DNA of 22,965 nucleotides from a virus. The notes below the pieces were generated by a model. It saw only the letters and a program-made list of their open reading frames with translations, was not told the origin of the DNA and ran no database searches. The translations under genes and the position numbers were made by a program. The stretch spans positions 1 to 22,965 of IMG/VR virus record IMGVR_UViG_3300020172_003305, one strand, 5' to 3'. Below, in pieces: positions 1 to 7,746 of this stretch (positions within the stretch are counted from its first letter, which is position 1; the number at the start of each line of letters is the position of its first letter).

Positions 1-79
1 GACAACTGTTGAAGTTGTTGCGCAAGCGCCTGTGACTGTCATTGGGAGAAGAAGTGGGGCTGATGCTGACATTATTTGA
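1..79 (+). CDS. C-terminal end of a gene entering from the left
   Basis: Reading from base 2, the frame is open for 25 codons and stops with TGA at 77-79. The visible tail is rich in Val and Ala and ends RRSGADADII. The start lies outside the window, so neither family nor length can be judged. The next gene is on the opposite strand and ends at 185, so this gene is convergent with it. A 20-bp palindrome lies in the gap. The codon pattern looks like real coding sequence, but chance openness over 25 codons cannot be excluded. Confidence 0.5.
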   Translation, partial: TTVEVVAQAPVTVIGRRSGADADII

Positions 80-115
80 CCTCCAAGTCAAAGAGAATTC
101 TATGTAGATAAATCA

Positions 116-135
116 TACAACATTTAAATGTTGTA
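116..135. promoter_or_regulatory. 20-bp perfect palindrome between convergent genes
   Basis: TACAACATTTAAATGTTGTA reads identically on both strands and is followed on the plus strand by AAAAAG. It lies between the end of the partial gene (79) and the end of the Lys-rich gene (185). The stem would be AT-rich with no proper loop, so it is a poor intrinsic terminator and a better candidate for a dimeric protein-binding site. Confidence 0.5.
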
Positions 136-184
136 AAAAGTAACTATAAATAAACGAATTTTGAAGGCTGCCTACCAAAAGTGG

Positions 185-457
185 TTATTTGGAAGCCTTA
201 AACCAAGCAAGCACCCTTTTGCGAAGGGACAAGGATTTAATGTCGTTTGCCCTGACAATTGGAGATTGTTCAGCAATTGCTTTCATTAAATTTTCTGCAC
301 TCACAAACTGTTGCTTTGCCTCAGTTGCCGTTTGCAAACGATCGGTATCCGCTGGGCGAATAGTTGCCGTTTTCTTGGGCGATGGCGCCTTTTTTACAGC
401 AGGTTTTTTTGCAGCCGGCTTCTTTTTTGGGGTTGTTTTTGATGGTTTTTTTGTCAT
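185..457 (-). CDS. Small Lys/Ala/Pro-rich, histone-tail-like protein
   Basis: The product is 90 aa and strongly basic. Residues 1-35 are made of Lys, Pro, Ala and Thr in a KKPA-like pattern resembling bacterial histone-H1-like tails, and the remainder (about 40-90) is mixed and probably helical. Proteins of this look usually bind DNA or RNA electrostatically, but no family is recognised and that role is inference. The gene diverges from the 541-1173 gene across an 83-bp gap. Its ATG is preceded by TAGGGTTTTGAT, nearly matching the leader of that neighbour, and a TATACT box lies a little further upstream with only a weak -35. The reverse-strand frame over the same bases is a by-product of the Lys codons. 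Confidence 0.7.
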   Translation of the reverse strand: MTKKPSKTTPKKKPAAKKPAVKKAPSPKKTATIRPADTDRLQTATEAKQQFVSAENLMKAIAEQSPIVRANDIKSLSLRKRVLAWFKASK

Positions 458-462
458 ATCAA

Positions 463-533
463 AACCCTAGTATAAAAATTATTAGCCAAATGCAACCCTA
501 TTAAATTAGGCAGATCCTTTATGCAGTAGGGTT
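463..533. promoter_or_regulatory. TAGGGTT elements shared by two divergent starts
   Basis: TAGGGTT occurs just before each divergent start: on the minus strand at 469-463 (before the ATG at 457) and on the plus strand at 527-533 (before the ATG at 541). A third copy, minus-oriented, is at 500-494. Neither gene has a better Shine-Dalgarno sequence. The element may be a weak ribosome site, a shared operator, or both. Confidence 0.35.
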
Positions 534-540
534 TATCAAT

Positions 541-1173
541 ATGTACACAGGTTTTTACGAGACAGATCTTGACAAAATAGCCCTTTGCGTTGAGTCTATA
601 AAAACTGCCAAAATGTCGCTTATTGAGGAAGATGGCATTGGCTCAGACCTGAACATCAATATATTCGGTTGGAAAAAAAACGAGTTATCAACCGTGGTGC
701 AACTAAAAGACACCTTTGAGATACCAAAAGATGATCGAATTGCGTCAGTCATTGAGGCTTCCGTAATCATGAGACGAGGTTGGGGGATAACGGAGTTCAC
801 GCTTGCCGCAGAGGGATATTGTTCAATCGCCCCAGCAGAAACAAACGGGAAAGATCTTGCTCAGTTATTCGCTCAACGAAATTCACCAGTTACTGAATGC
901 ATATCTTTTGTTCACTTAAAATCTGATGACCACATATTTGTAGCGATGCCATATCAAGTGCAACTTGGAAGAAAAGTGAACTTCGGTGACGCCTTATGGT
1001 TTGATGGCGGGAAAGTTATGAGAGATATTGAATACCCTGCTGCTTTAAAAGCATCTTTAAGATTAGAAACCGCTTTAATTGATGACTCATTAAATCGAGA
1101 AACCTACTTTGGCACACTTGCTTCAGCGGTTATGAATTGTGGTTTTGAAATATTCTACAGAGACGATATTTAA
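541..1173 (+). CDS. Hypothetical protein, 210 aa
   Basis: I do not recognise a family. The protein is soluble-looking, with alternating beta and alpha character, no signal peptide and no membrane span. It holds a Cys near residue 16 and others around 93, 120 and 200 that do not form a zinc motif. The stop falls 3 bases before the stop of the minus-strand HTH/terminase-like gene, a tail-to-tail arrangement with no visible terminator. The ATG at 541 is the only good start and is preceded by AGTAGGGTTT. Length, codon use and the fit between neighbours make it very likely a real gene. Confidence 0.75.
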   Translation: MYTGFYETDLDKIALCVESIKTAKMSLIEEDGIGSDLNINIFGWKKNELSTVVQLKDTFEIPKDDRIASVIEASVIMRRGWGITEFTLAAEGYCSIAPAETNGKDLAQLFAQRNSPVTECISFVHLKSDDHIFVAMPYQVQLGRKVNFGDALWFDGGKVMRDIEYPAALKASLRLETALIDDSLNRETYFGTLASAVMNCGFEIFYRDDI

Positions 1174-1176
1174 AAT

Positions 1177-1797
1177 TTAGACTAAATCTTCCCCTACGAT
1201 TTCTGCGTTTTCGGCATCATCATCACCCTCATTAAGGGCTGGTAAATCGCCTAGAAGTTCTTTGATTGTTTCTTTTGGCATAATGCCTGCGTCGCCCATA
1301 AGAATTAAAAGTTTCTTAGCCTCAGCCTCGGAATCAAATTTTTCAGCCTGAACAACGCCTGGCGCACCAGCCAGTACGGCGCGAATTGGTGATGTTTCAC
1401 GAACATCCATCTGCACATTCACATTTGTTTGTTCCATGCCAAGAAGTTTTGCACGGCGATCAATAATCGAAAGAACTGTTGCAACCGCCTTAATATCTGG
1501 CTCAATAGAAACCTCAGTGCCGTCATCCATTTTGGTTTTACGATGTTGTGTTAGGGGCCAGATTGCAGATTGGAGGGCATCCAATCGTTCCAGTTCCATC
1601 TGTAGAACCTCTGGATAAATTAGCAATGCTTCTTGGCTGAGTTTATTTAATTGTCTTTTAACGGAATTTGAAACATTGGATGTACCGATACCAAACCTTC
1701 GGGCTATTTCTGCAATCGGAACACCAGCCTGACGCATTTTAAATATACGCAAATCTCGCTCAGCAAGAAATTCTCTAGTTAGACCTTTTTCTGCCAT
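1177..1797 (-). CDS. HTH protein resembling a phage small terminase subunit
   Basis: The product is 206 aa. Residues about 17-50 form a helix-turn-helix (VPIAEIARRFGIGTSNVSNS). A long helical stretch follows, with a DRRAKLLGM motif at about 113-121 that resembles the 'ERRAKLLGL' segment common in small terminase subunits. The C-terminal 30 residues are acidic. Small terminases recognise the packaging site and hand DNA to the large subunit. No large subunit is visible here and the gene is the last of the WhiB, primase operon, so a regulatory or replication role is also possible. It starts one base after the primase stop (TGAT ATG), which points to translational coupling. The HTH call is firm; the terminase call is tentative. 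Confidence 0.55.
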   Translation of the reverse strand: MAEKGLTREFLAERDLRIFKMRQAGVPIAEIARRFGIGTSNVSNSVKRQLNKLSQEALLIYPEVLQMELERLDALQSAIWPLTQHRKTKMDDGTEVSIEPDIKAVATVLSIIDRRAKLLGMEQTNVNVQMDVRETSPIRAVLAGAPGVVQAEKFDSEAEAKKLLILMGDAGIMPKETIKELLGDLPALNEGDDDAENAEIVGEDLV

Positions 1798-1798
1798 A

Positions 1799-3553
1799 TC
1801 ACGATGCTTTCATAAACTCAATAACTTCAAATGGGAAAACTTTACCTCTCCTCATTTTAGTTGGGAATTCCCTCAAGTCTCGCGCACCACGAAAATGACT
1901 AACATCATAAACGTATTCACCCACCGCAGTCGGGTCAGGTGTGAGAGAAAGACCAAATTCGGGCCAGCGAGACCATACGGCAGAACCAAATGGGCGTAGA
2001 TCTCTTGAAGATGAAGAAGTCCCCAGTGGGGCGTGGTGCTCAAGCCAAAGCGAACAGTTGTAGTAGTCGCGCAACATATCAAAATATTTTGCCACCTCTA
2101 CCGTCACGGCTTCAGATGTCCTACCACCTGGATCAATAAATGATTTATAAATCGGGCCAAGGAGGATTAGGTCTGGTTTTATTGTCTCAACCGCCTCTTC
2201 GATAATTGATTTATCGGAGGCGCGCATTAAATCAACGCCAGCCGGTTTTATTAGAATGTGGCATTCAGGACTGCCCTGAACATACCCAAATTTTCGAGCA
2301 GCACCCATAATGTTTGACGATGTCCGTCTAATGATTCTTTCGGGGTTTTCAAGATCAATGGTCAGGGTTCTTATTGGTTTCATCCTTGACAGGGTAAATG
2401 GATGAATGCCAAAAGAACTACAAATCGCAATCTGTCTAGCAAGCATCGTTTTACCAACGCCTTCCGCAGCCACAACAATCACGCGCTCGCCACGCTCAAG
2501 AACATTTGGAATGACCCAATCGTATTCATCGTTTGCATTCTCAAGAAGAAAATCCGACCAATTCACGAGTCTTCCTCGGTCAATTTGATCTTCGTGCCCA
2601 AAAGAATTTATCAATAAAGATGCTTTTGATAAGCGGACTGTTTCGCTTATGTCAATTCTGGTTAAAAGTTTTGAGAGTTGTTCAGCCAAAGAGTCCAAGG
2701 GTGTCGTGGCTTGAATGATCGCGTCGGTTTGTTCCTCTTCTTCTTCGTGTTCAACTTCGCCACTTAAAGGTTCTGCGTTTTTGAGTTCAATTAAGTCATC
2801 AAGACTTTTGCCGGCGCCAAGTAATTCTGAAACATCTTTAAAATTGTTGGGTGGGACCCAAGAAATAACAGTGCATCCGTTTTTTTCTAAAGTTTTTGCA
2901 ACCGTTTGAGCATGTTGTCTTCCGACAATATCGTTGTCGGCGACTATCCATACTTGAGCCCCCTCAAGAGCACTAGTGTGGATATCTAGCCATTTACCAG
3001 CACCGTTAGGTGGTGTGGTGGCACAGAATCCCAACTTAGAGATATTGTCGGCATCTTTTTCGCCCTCCACAAGCCAAATTATTTCGCTGTTTTTTTTCGC
3101 CTCGATTATCTCTGGTAATTTATAAAGAATTTTTGGTGTGTCGTCTAGGGAAAAAATATACTTTCCCGGGTTTGCTGGATCGGGTCTTCTTTGACGGAAA
3201 GTTTTTTTACCCCATTGATCAACGAATCGCTGTTTTTGAAACAACAATTCACCCTTTTCGTTTCGATAATCGTATGTGGCAACCAACGATAGTTTTCGTT
3301 CTTCTTTTCTCGGAGGGTATAAATCAGTAACCTTTAGACCCACTGCTTGGCAGATCTCAACGATTGAACAACCTTGACCCCTGTGGCAAGTAGCAAGCAC
3401 CTTGTCGTCTTGCCCGAGAGCAATAGACAAAGATGGGTTATTGTCGTCGTTACGACAGGGACATCTTGCTTCCCACCCATTACTAGACGAACGAACGCCG
3501 TTTAGTTTGGATAAAAATCTATCTACATGAGCGGGGACGGAAACATTAGTCAT
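1799..3553 (-). CDS. Bifunctional DNA primase-helicase (zinc finger, TOPRIM, RepA-like ATPase)
   Basis: This 584-aa protein would make primers and unwind DNA for phage replication. A CHC2-type zinc finger sits at residues 31-62 (CPC, then CHRGQGC). A TOPRIM domain spans about 158-250, with VEGEKD at 162-167 and the DND metal-binding pair at 206-208. An acidic linker (EHEEEEE) lies near 268-274. The C-terminal half is a RecA/RepA-type ATPase: Walker A AAEGVGKT at 362-369 (first Gly replaced by Ala), strand LTIDLEN near 397-403, Walker B DLILLGP near 461-467, and LWLEHHAPLG near 502-511. Its first 8 bases overlap the end of the WhiB gene. Family identity is clear from motif order; helicase activity is inferred from the ATPase fold. 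Confidence 0.93.
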   Translation of the reverse strand: MTNVSVPAHVDRFLSKLNGVRSSSNGWEARCPCRNDDNNPSLSIALGQDDKVLATCHRGQGCSIVEICQAVGLKVTDLYPPRKEERKLSLVATYDYRNEKGELLFQKQRFVDQWGKKTFRQRRPDPANPGKYIFSLDDTPKILYKLPEIIEAKKNSEIIWLVEGEKDADNISKLGFCATTPPNGAGKWLDIHTSALEGAQVWIVADNDIVGRQHAQTVAKTLEKNGCTVISWVPPNNFKDVSELLGAGKSLDDLIELKNAEPLSGEVEHEEEEEQTDAIIQATTPLDSLAEQLSKLLTRIDISETVRLSKASLLINSFGHEDQIDRGRLVNWSDFLLENANDEYDWVIPNVLERGERVIVVAAEGVGKTMLARQIAICSSFGIHPFTLSRMKPIRTLTIDLENPERIIRRTSSNIMGAARKFGYVQGSPECHILIKPAGVDLMRASDKSIIEEAVETIKPDLILLGPIYKSFIDPGGRTSEAVTVEVAKYFDMLRDYYNCSLWLEHHAPLGTSSSSRDLRPFGSAVWSRWPEFGLSLTPDPTAVGEYVYDVSHFRGARDLREFPTKMRRGKVFPFEVIEFMKAS

Positions 3554-3902
3554 TTAGAGATTCTAATCTTCTGACCATTCTGTCAACCCGACCACTGCTC
3601 ACCGAACGCCTCACAGAGTGAGACGACTTACGGTCAGCGGGTAAATGAATATTTTTTTGCCTTCTTAGGATTTCTCTTTCAACTTCGTTTTTGCCGCCCC
3701 AAAGTCCGAGGGGTTCAAAATGAAGCGAGTACTCCAAACAACCATCAACAACTTTACATTCCCGACATATCTGTCTTGCGGTTTCTGTCTGTAATGGTTT
3801 ACGGTGACGAGGCGGAAGATTCGGGTAGAACAGGGTTATATCTTTTCCCCTGCAAGCCGCTTTTGCCGTGTCAAAAAAATCTTTGATACCCAATAATTCC
3901 AT
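3546..3902 (-). CDS. WhiB-family iron-sulfur transcriptional regulator
   Basis: The four cluster-binding cysteines are at residues 17, 46, 49 and 55 (C, then CRECKVVDGC), followed by the GLWGG turn at 66-70 typical of WhiB. The C-terminal third (about 86-118) is rich in Arg and Ser and could contact DNA. WhiB proteins bind a 4Fe-4S cluster and usually act with the host primary sigma factor; phage WhiB proteins such as mycobacteriophage TM4 WhiBTM4 can interfere with host regulation. At 118 aa it is of normal size. The ATG follows TTTTGGGGGCAAA. It leads an operon with the primase-helicase, whose start it overlaps by 8 bases, so early expression is likely. Confidence 0.95.
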   Translation of the reverse strand: MELLGIKDFFDTAKAACRGKDITLFYPNLPPRHRKPLQTETARQICRECKVVDGCLEYSLHFEPLGLWGGKNEVEREILRRQKNIHLPADRKSSHSVRRSVSSGRVDRMVRRLESLND

Positions 3903-3938
3903 TTTGCCCCCAAAAGATGGTTGGTTCTTTCGTGGCTA

Positions 3939-3967
3939 ACGATACACCGATATTGATAAAACATCAA
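3939..3967 (-). promoter_or_regulatory. Candidate sigma70-type promoter for the WhiB operon
   Basis: On the minus strand, TTGATG (3967-3962) and TATCGT (3944-3939) are separated by exactly 17 bases, each matching the consensus at 4 of 6 positions. Transcription would begin near 3932, about 30 bases before the WhiB ATG. The -35 box overlaps the last codons of the upstream zinc-ribbon gene. Confidence 0.45.
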
Positions 3968-4398
3968 ACGTTTTTTTGGTATTTTCCAATCTTTTTTGCA
4001 AGTTCAATATCTAGAAAAATTGTTACATAGTTGACACGAAGAATATTGTCTTCGCCGACCTCAGATATCACTTCAACACTGTCCTGTGGACAACCTATTG
4101 CGCTAGCAATCCCTGCACGCAATTGAGCAACATTAACTTCCTCATTGATTGAGTCATCATAAAAGTCCCACACTTCTTCGAGTGTCGGTGGTTGAATAAT
4201 GGTTAACGCTTTGAGTTCTCTGCCCTTTTCTTCACCAATCACACACCAAGTGCACGCAATTTTTGGGGCCGTTGACGCTCGTTTGCGAACTTCTATATGC
4301 CCACACTCAAGTTTATGATAATAAGAAACATCACCCCAAGCCCCCTGTTTGTCAATAGAAACAATATTTTTTTGCGGAGCAGACTTTTTATTTATCAC
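3964..4398 (-). CDS. Hypothetical protein with a C-H-C-C zinc-ribbon-like motif
   Basis: I start this at the GTG at 4398 (144 aa). The in-frame ATG at 4524 would run 100 bases into the divergent RuvC-like gene, and its extra residues look non-coding. Cys32, His34, Cys49 and Cys52 (ECGH, then ACTWC) form a likely zinc site. The remainder is mixed alpha/beta, with VEVISEVGEDNILRVNYV suggesting strands. A TACAAT box ends 6 bases before the GTG and there is no Shine-Dalgarno sequence, so the mRNA may be leaderless. Function unknown. Confidence 0.65.
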   Translation of the reverse strand: MINKKSAPQKNIVSIDKQGAWGDVSYYHKLECGHIEVRKRASTAPKIACTWCVIGEEKGRELKALTIIQPPTLEEVWDFYDDSINEEVNVAQLRAGIASAIGCPQDSVEVISEVGEDNILRVNYVTIFLDIELAKKIGKYQKNV

Positions 4399-4404
4399 AC
4401 ATTT

Positions 4405-4410
4405 ATTGTA
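4405..4410 (-). promoter_or_regulatory. TACAAT -10 box, leaderless configuration
   Basis: TACAAT (5 of 6 to consensus) lies 6 bases upstream of the GTG at 4398, placing the transcription start at or next to the start codon. No convincing -35 is seen; only a T-run lies at the right distance. The opposite-strand RuvC-like gene begins 27 bases away, so divergent promoters must overlap here. Confidence 0.4.
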
Positions 4411-4424
4411 GTAATGTTGCGACT

Positions 4425-4955
4425 GTGAAAAAAAATGTAATGGGTTTAGATCTCTCATTGACGAGCACGGGGGTAAGCGTCGGTGGGTCAACTCAGAGCA
4501 TAAAGTCAAAAAATAGGGGCGCAAAACGCCTTATTGAAATTCGTGACGAAATCGTAAAAATCGTAAAAAACGAAAAAATAGAAATAGTCGCAATTGAAGG
4601 CTATTCGTATGCTTCTCAGTATTCTCAAGCCCACTCCATTGGGGAACTAGGTGGAGTCGTAAAAGTCGCCATGAAGGAATTGGGTCTTGCCATCGTCATA
4701 ATTCCGCCGACATGCAGAGCCAAATTTGCTACGGGAAAAGGTAATTCAGGGAAAATAGAAGTCATGAGCGCCGTAGCACAGAAAACAGGGATAATGTTTA
4801 CAGGTACTGATGGAAGCGACAAATGCGATGCATGGATACTTGAACAAATGACGCTTACATATTTGGGTTTTTCTGAATACGAATGGCGAAAAGAACAAAT
4901 GCTCGGATTAGATAAATGTGATTTCAAGGAAATAGAAAAGGACAAAAATGGCTAG
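4425..4955 (+). CDS. RuvC-like Holliday-junction resolvase
   Basis: The protein is 176 aa with the RNase-H/RuvC fold. The first strand MGLDLSLTSTGVSVG carries catalytic Asp9. The VAIEGY segment carries Glu58. The C-terminal helix (DGSDKCDAW) carries Asp132 and Asp135. RuvC-type enzymes cut four-way junctions, and phage versions resolve recombination or replication intermediates before packaging. The start is a GTG with no Shine-Dalgarno upstream; the in-frame ATG five codons later would cut into the first strand. TAATGT lies 7 bases upstream and may be a weak -10 of a leaderless transcript. Its last 8 bases overlap the next gene. Confidence 0.9.
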   Translation: MKKNVMGLDLSLTSTGVSVGGSTQSIKSKNRGAKRLIEIRDEIVKIVKNEKIEIVAIEGYSYASQYSQAHSIGELGGVVKVAMKELGLAIVIIPPTCRAKFATGKGNSGKIEVMSAVAQKTGIMFTGTDGSDKCDAWILEQMTLTYLGFSEYEWRKEQMLGLDKCDFKEIEKDKNG

Positions 4956-5292
4956 GTCGCAACCCATATCGCAGGTAGAAATTGAATCGGAGATTATGCG
5001 CTTGTTGAGTATTCTTGAAGAAGAAACCGAGGCATTCGAAGTTCTCGCAGTAGATGCGGCAAAAAAAGATGCACTCATGAAAGGCAACTGGGCTAAAGAA
5101 TATCTAGCCGCCAAAGGAAGCATCAAAGAACGGGAAGCATGGGCAGACTACAAACTTTCCGACGAGGCATATTCATATAAGATTAGCGAAGCGTTAGTTA
5201 AATCTAAAAGAGAAAAACTTTTAACCGTGCGAACATCGTTGGACGCACTCAGAACATTGAACGCCAATGTTCGCATACAAACAGGATTATAA
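4948..5292 (+). CDS. Helical phage orphan, 114 aa
   Basis: The sequence is almost entirely predicted helix and rich in Glu, Lys and Ala. The SIKEREAWADYKLSDEAYSY and TSLDALRTLNANVRIQT segments look like a small conserved phage family with unknown function that I cannot name. The ATG lies inside the end of the RuvC-like gene (8-base overlap), and the TAA is directly followed by the ParB-like ATG, so the three genes are translated together. A role next to the resolvase and ParB-like protein, for example in recombination, is inference only. Confidence 0.75.
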   Translation: MARSQPISQVEIESEIMRLLSILEEETEAFEVLAVDAAKKDALMKGNWAKEYLAAKGSIKEREAWADYKLSDEAYSYKISEALVKSKREKLLTVRTSLDALRTLNANVRIQTGL

Positions 5293-6060
5293 ATGTCTAA
5301 TATTCACAAAAACATTGAGCACTTGGCTGTTTCTCTCTCAGAACTTGTTCACCTAGAGAACAACCCAAGAAAAGGCAACATAGACGCAATTATTGCATCA
5401 TACAAAGAATTCGGTCAAGTAAAGCCGATCGTGATTAAAGATAATAAAGATGGAACTTCAACAATCATTGCAGGAAACCATCAATACGAAGCCGCTAAAA
5501 AACTTGGTTGGGATAAAATTGCTTGCGTCAAATTTGAAGGCGATACAGAAAGCGCTATTGCTTACGCCTTAGCCGACAACCGAACAAATGAACTCGGTAC
5601 CACAGACAGCAACATGCTTTTTGAATTACTAGGAGAAGTCGGAGAACAGTACGACACATTGATAGATGCGCTTGGCTGGGATCAATTTGATTTAGCCGCC
5701 ATGGAAGGCGAATATTATCAAGAAGACGACACACCCTACGAAGCGCCAGTCATTCAACAAATAGCAACGACGGAATCATCAAGTAATCCAACCGCCATAA
5801 GCACTCAAATGGAGAACGGCGAAACAATGCTCACTGCGCCCAAAGGTACAGACATACAACAAGCAGTAACTCAAGGCGCACCATCTGTGGTGGCAAACGG
5901 TTCCAAAACCATAGTTCAATACACGCTCGTATTTGACAGCCCTGACCAGCAACGAAAATGGTACGACTTTATTCGCTGGCTGAAAACAGATCCCGGCACG
6001 GATGGAGATACGACAGCGGAGCGCGTACTTAATTTCGTTGACGCACACGCAAATTACTAA
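5293..6060 (+). CDS. ParB/sulfiredoxin-fold protein
   Basis: The first 110 residues hold the ParB N-terminal domain: ENNPRKGNIDAI near 21-32, GQVKPIVI near 41-48, AGNHQYEAAKKLGW near 60-73, and ADNRTNELG near 94-102. The canonical GERR box of chromosomal ParB is replaced by GNHQ, as in many stand-alone phage ParB-like proteins that act as nucleases, nucleotidases or methylase accessories rather than partition proteins. About 150-200 is a low-complexity Thr/Ser/Gln linker. The end (YTLVFDSPDQQRKWYDFIRW) is a separate small domain. There is no ParA and no HTH domain, so partition is unlikely. It follows the previous gene with no gap. Confidence 0.88.
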   Translation: MSNIHKNIEHLAVSLSELVHLENNPRKGNIDAIIASYKEFGQVKPIVIKDNKDGTSTIIAGNHQYEAAKKLGWDKIACVKFEGDTESAIAYALADNRTNELGTTDSNMLFELLGEVGEQYDTLIDALGWDQFDLAAMEGEYYQEDDTPYEAPVIQQIATTESSSNPTAISTQMENGETMLTAPKGTDIQQAVTQGAPSVVANGSKTIVQYTLVFDSPDQQRKWYDFIRWLKTDPGTDGDTTAERVLNFVDAHANY

Positions 6061-6141
6061 TTTTATTTTTTAAGTCTCCCCGTTATAATATTTTTTGGGA
6101 GAAAACCCATAAAACTAGACTATTCAAGGTAAATTTATTTG

Positions 6142-6555
6142 ATGAACAACACTCCAATCAATAATCCAGGTAGGTTTCTTCGTTATGGTTCGGGGGCGTA
6201 CAAAATTTTGTGTTATGCGAGATTCAGAAGAAACGAAGCATTTTCTTCAAACGATTACAAGAGATTTGTTTTAAACAATATTGACCCCAAGAGATTAGAT
6301 GAATCCCTCCACGCACTCACCGGATCGGGCTATTTAAAAAAATACAGGCTTGAAACCCCGTTTAGAACAAACGACTGTGGCTCCATAAGATATGTTTACG
6401 AAATCACCCCAAGTGGGCATCGTGCATTGGTGGTACTAGCCGAACAGCGTCGCAAAAAAGACAAACGAACACAAAAGCAGAATAACTCCAACAACGGACT
6501 CGTTCGTTGGCGCAGAAAACAACAATTATCTAAATTTTCTATACAGAATAAATAG
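6142..6555 (+). CDS. Winged-helix DNA-binding protein
   Basis: The 137-aa product has a winged-helix core at about 15-100: a first helix around AYKILCYARF, a recognition region DPKRLDESLHALTGSGYLKK, and a wing ending IRYVYEITPSGHRAL, as in MarR/PadR-type regulators. A basic Lys/Arg/Asn tail follows. I chose the ATG at 6142 over the TTG immediately before it. CAAGG lies 12 bases upstream. A leader motif ATAAAACTAGAC (6109-6120) precedes it. It is likely a local transcription regulator; its target cannot be told. Confidence 0.7.
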   Translation: MNNTPINNPGRFLRYGSGAYKILCYARFRRNEAFSSNDYKRFVLNNIDPKRLDESLHALTGSGYLKKYRLETPFRTNDCGSIRYVYEITPSGHRALVVLAEQRRKKDKRTQKQNNSNNGLVRWRRKQQLSKFSIQNK

Positions 6556-6562
6556 GAGCAAG

Positions 6563-7066
6563 ATGGAACCTGTCATAATAAAATTAGAAGCGTGGGAATA
6601 TGAGCACGCCTGCGATGTCGGCATACGCAGATATACCGCCAACTGGGACAAACAAGACGCATCGCACTATCAAGACAAAACACGCCAAGAAGACAATAGA
6701 ACCGCACAAGTGGCGTCGGCAGTCTGCGAACTAGCAGTAGCCAAACACACCAACCGTTACTGGTCAGGTCATGTATGGCACGCAAGTGAACACAACAAAT
6801 ATCGCCATATACCCGATGTTGGTCTCAACATAGAGGTTCGCAGGCTCCGAACAAGAGATTCCGCTGCAGTACGCAAGCATCAAAACAATATTGAAAAACT
6901 TGTTTTATGGGTCGCAAAACCCGTTATGCCCGAGTTGCGAGAGGTTCATCTATATGGGTGGATTAGGCAAACCGAAGCGTGGGAGATAGGCTCAGTGTCA
7001 GACTACGATTCAGAAAACACTCGTTTGATACATATCTCACAACTCAATACTCCAAATTACCTGTAA
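6563..7066 (+). CDS. Possible PD-(D/E)XK nuclease-fold protein
   Basis: The product is 167 aa and starts 7 bases after the winged-helix gene, with a good AGGAGC ribosome site. Glu56 (VCELAVAKHT), Asp85 (HIPDVG) and Glu91 followed by V-R (IEVRR) are spaced like the catalytic set of PD-(D/E)XK nucleases, with Arg93 in place of the usual Lys. The following KLVLWVAKP and REVHLYGWI strands fit the fold. The family is very divergent, so this is a structural guess. If active it might be a recombination or host-DNA-degrading nuclease; the Lys-to-Arg change leaves catalysis uncertain. Confidence 0.5.
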   Translation: MEPVIIKLEAWEYEHACDVGIRRYTANWDKQDASHYQDKTRQEDNRTAQVASAVCELAVAKHTNRYWSGHVWHASEHNKYRHIPDVGLNIEVRRLRTRDSAAVRKHQNNIEKLVLWVAKPVMPELREVHLYGWIRQTEAWEIGSVSDYDSENTRLIHISQLNTPNYL

Positions 7067-7136
7067 CACCCTAAACTTATACATAATTGCAAGTTCAAAC
7101 TTAAAACTAGATATAGAAAGGCAGATTAAGCCAATA

Positions 7137-7697
7137 ATGACAAACATAAACGAAATTGATCAGAATAATTGTTGCGCATGCAACGAAAAAGTAGATATTG
7201 AAGGCGACTACGGATGGAGCAACGTCAAAGAAGACTACCTCTGTCTCGGGTGTCGTGAAAGCGACGAAGGTTCTGTGTCTACGGTTCAAATCGTAGATGC
7301 AGGTGTCGTAAAAAAATATTACATCGGGAACCATGTACGCATGACCGAGTTCGGTGATGATCTTTACGATGTTGATTTGACCATTGACAGACAGTGGGTC
7401 AGTAGCGATGCGTGGCGCGGACATTACAACACCACCATCGATGGATGGACGGAAGTTTTAAACGGCTGGACAACAGGTGGGTGGGACGACCCGATTGCAC
7501 AACGCAAAGTCACATTCAATGAATGGGCAGAACAAGTACTTAAGGGCGAAATAGTCCTTCCAGTAGCGGTGGCGATAATCGCAGACCCAACAAGCAATGT
7601 CTTTAGTATGGGTATCGGTGTTTTAACGCCAGACCCTGAAGCGTTCAAAAAATGGTTGGGAACCGAGTTCGGCGAACTTCATAAATCACTAACATAA
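7137..7697 (+). CDS. Hypothetical protein with N-terminal zinc ribbon
   Basis: The product is 186 aa. Cys12/Cys15 and Cys36/Cys39 make two C-x2-C knuckles that probably bind one zinc. The remainder is beta-rich with many Trp and Asp residues (SSDAWRGHYNTT, NGWTTGGWDD). No known domain is recognised. The leader carries TTAAAACTAGAT (7101-7112) and a weak GAAAGG ribosome site. The stop codon abuts the first copy of the ACAGTCCC/AGATAAAC motif. Confidence 0.7.
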   Translation: MTNINEIDQNNCCACNEKVDIEGDYGWSNVKEDYLCLGCRESDEGSVSTVQIVDAGVVKKYYIGNHVRMTEFGDDLYDVDLTIDRQWVSSDAWRGHYNTTIDGWTEVLNGWTTGGWDDPIAQRKVTFNEWAEQVLKGEIVLPVAVAIIADPTSNVFSMGIGVLTPDPEAFKKWLGTEFGELHKSLT

Positions 7698-7717
7698 CAG
7701 TCCCTCGCTAGATAAAC
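7696..7717 (+). repeat. Bipartite motif copy 1 (AACAGTCCC, 5 nt, AGATAAAC)
   Basis: AACAGTCCC is followed after exactly five variable bases by AGATAAAC. It begins on the stop codon of the 7137-7697 gene and lies 29 bases before the ATG at 7747. The same two halves with the same spacing recur at 8034-8055 and 8689-8710. Confidence 0.6.
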
Positions 7718-7746
7718 TAAACCGACAAACCATAACGGAGAAAAAA

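Noticed and set aside
5293-6060. A plasmid-style ParABS partition system
   Set aside because: No ParA gene and no HTH domain in the ParB-like protein, and the GERR box is changed.
6075-6102. TCTCCC/GGGAGA as a terminator after the ParB-like gene
   Set aside because: The loop is 16 bases and no T-run follows on either strand; a TATAAT in the loop lacks a -35.
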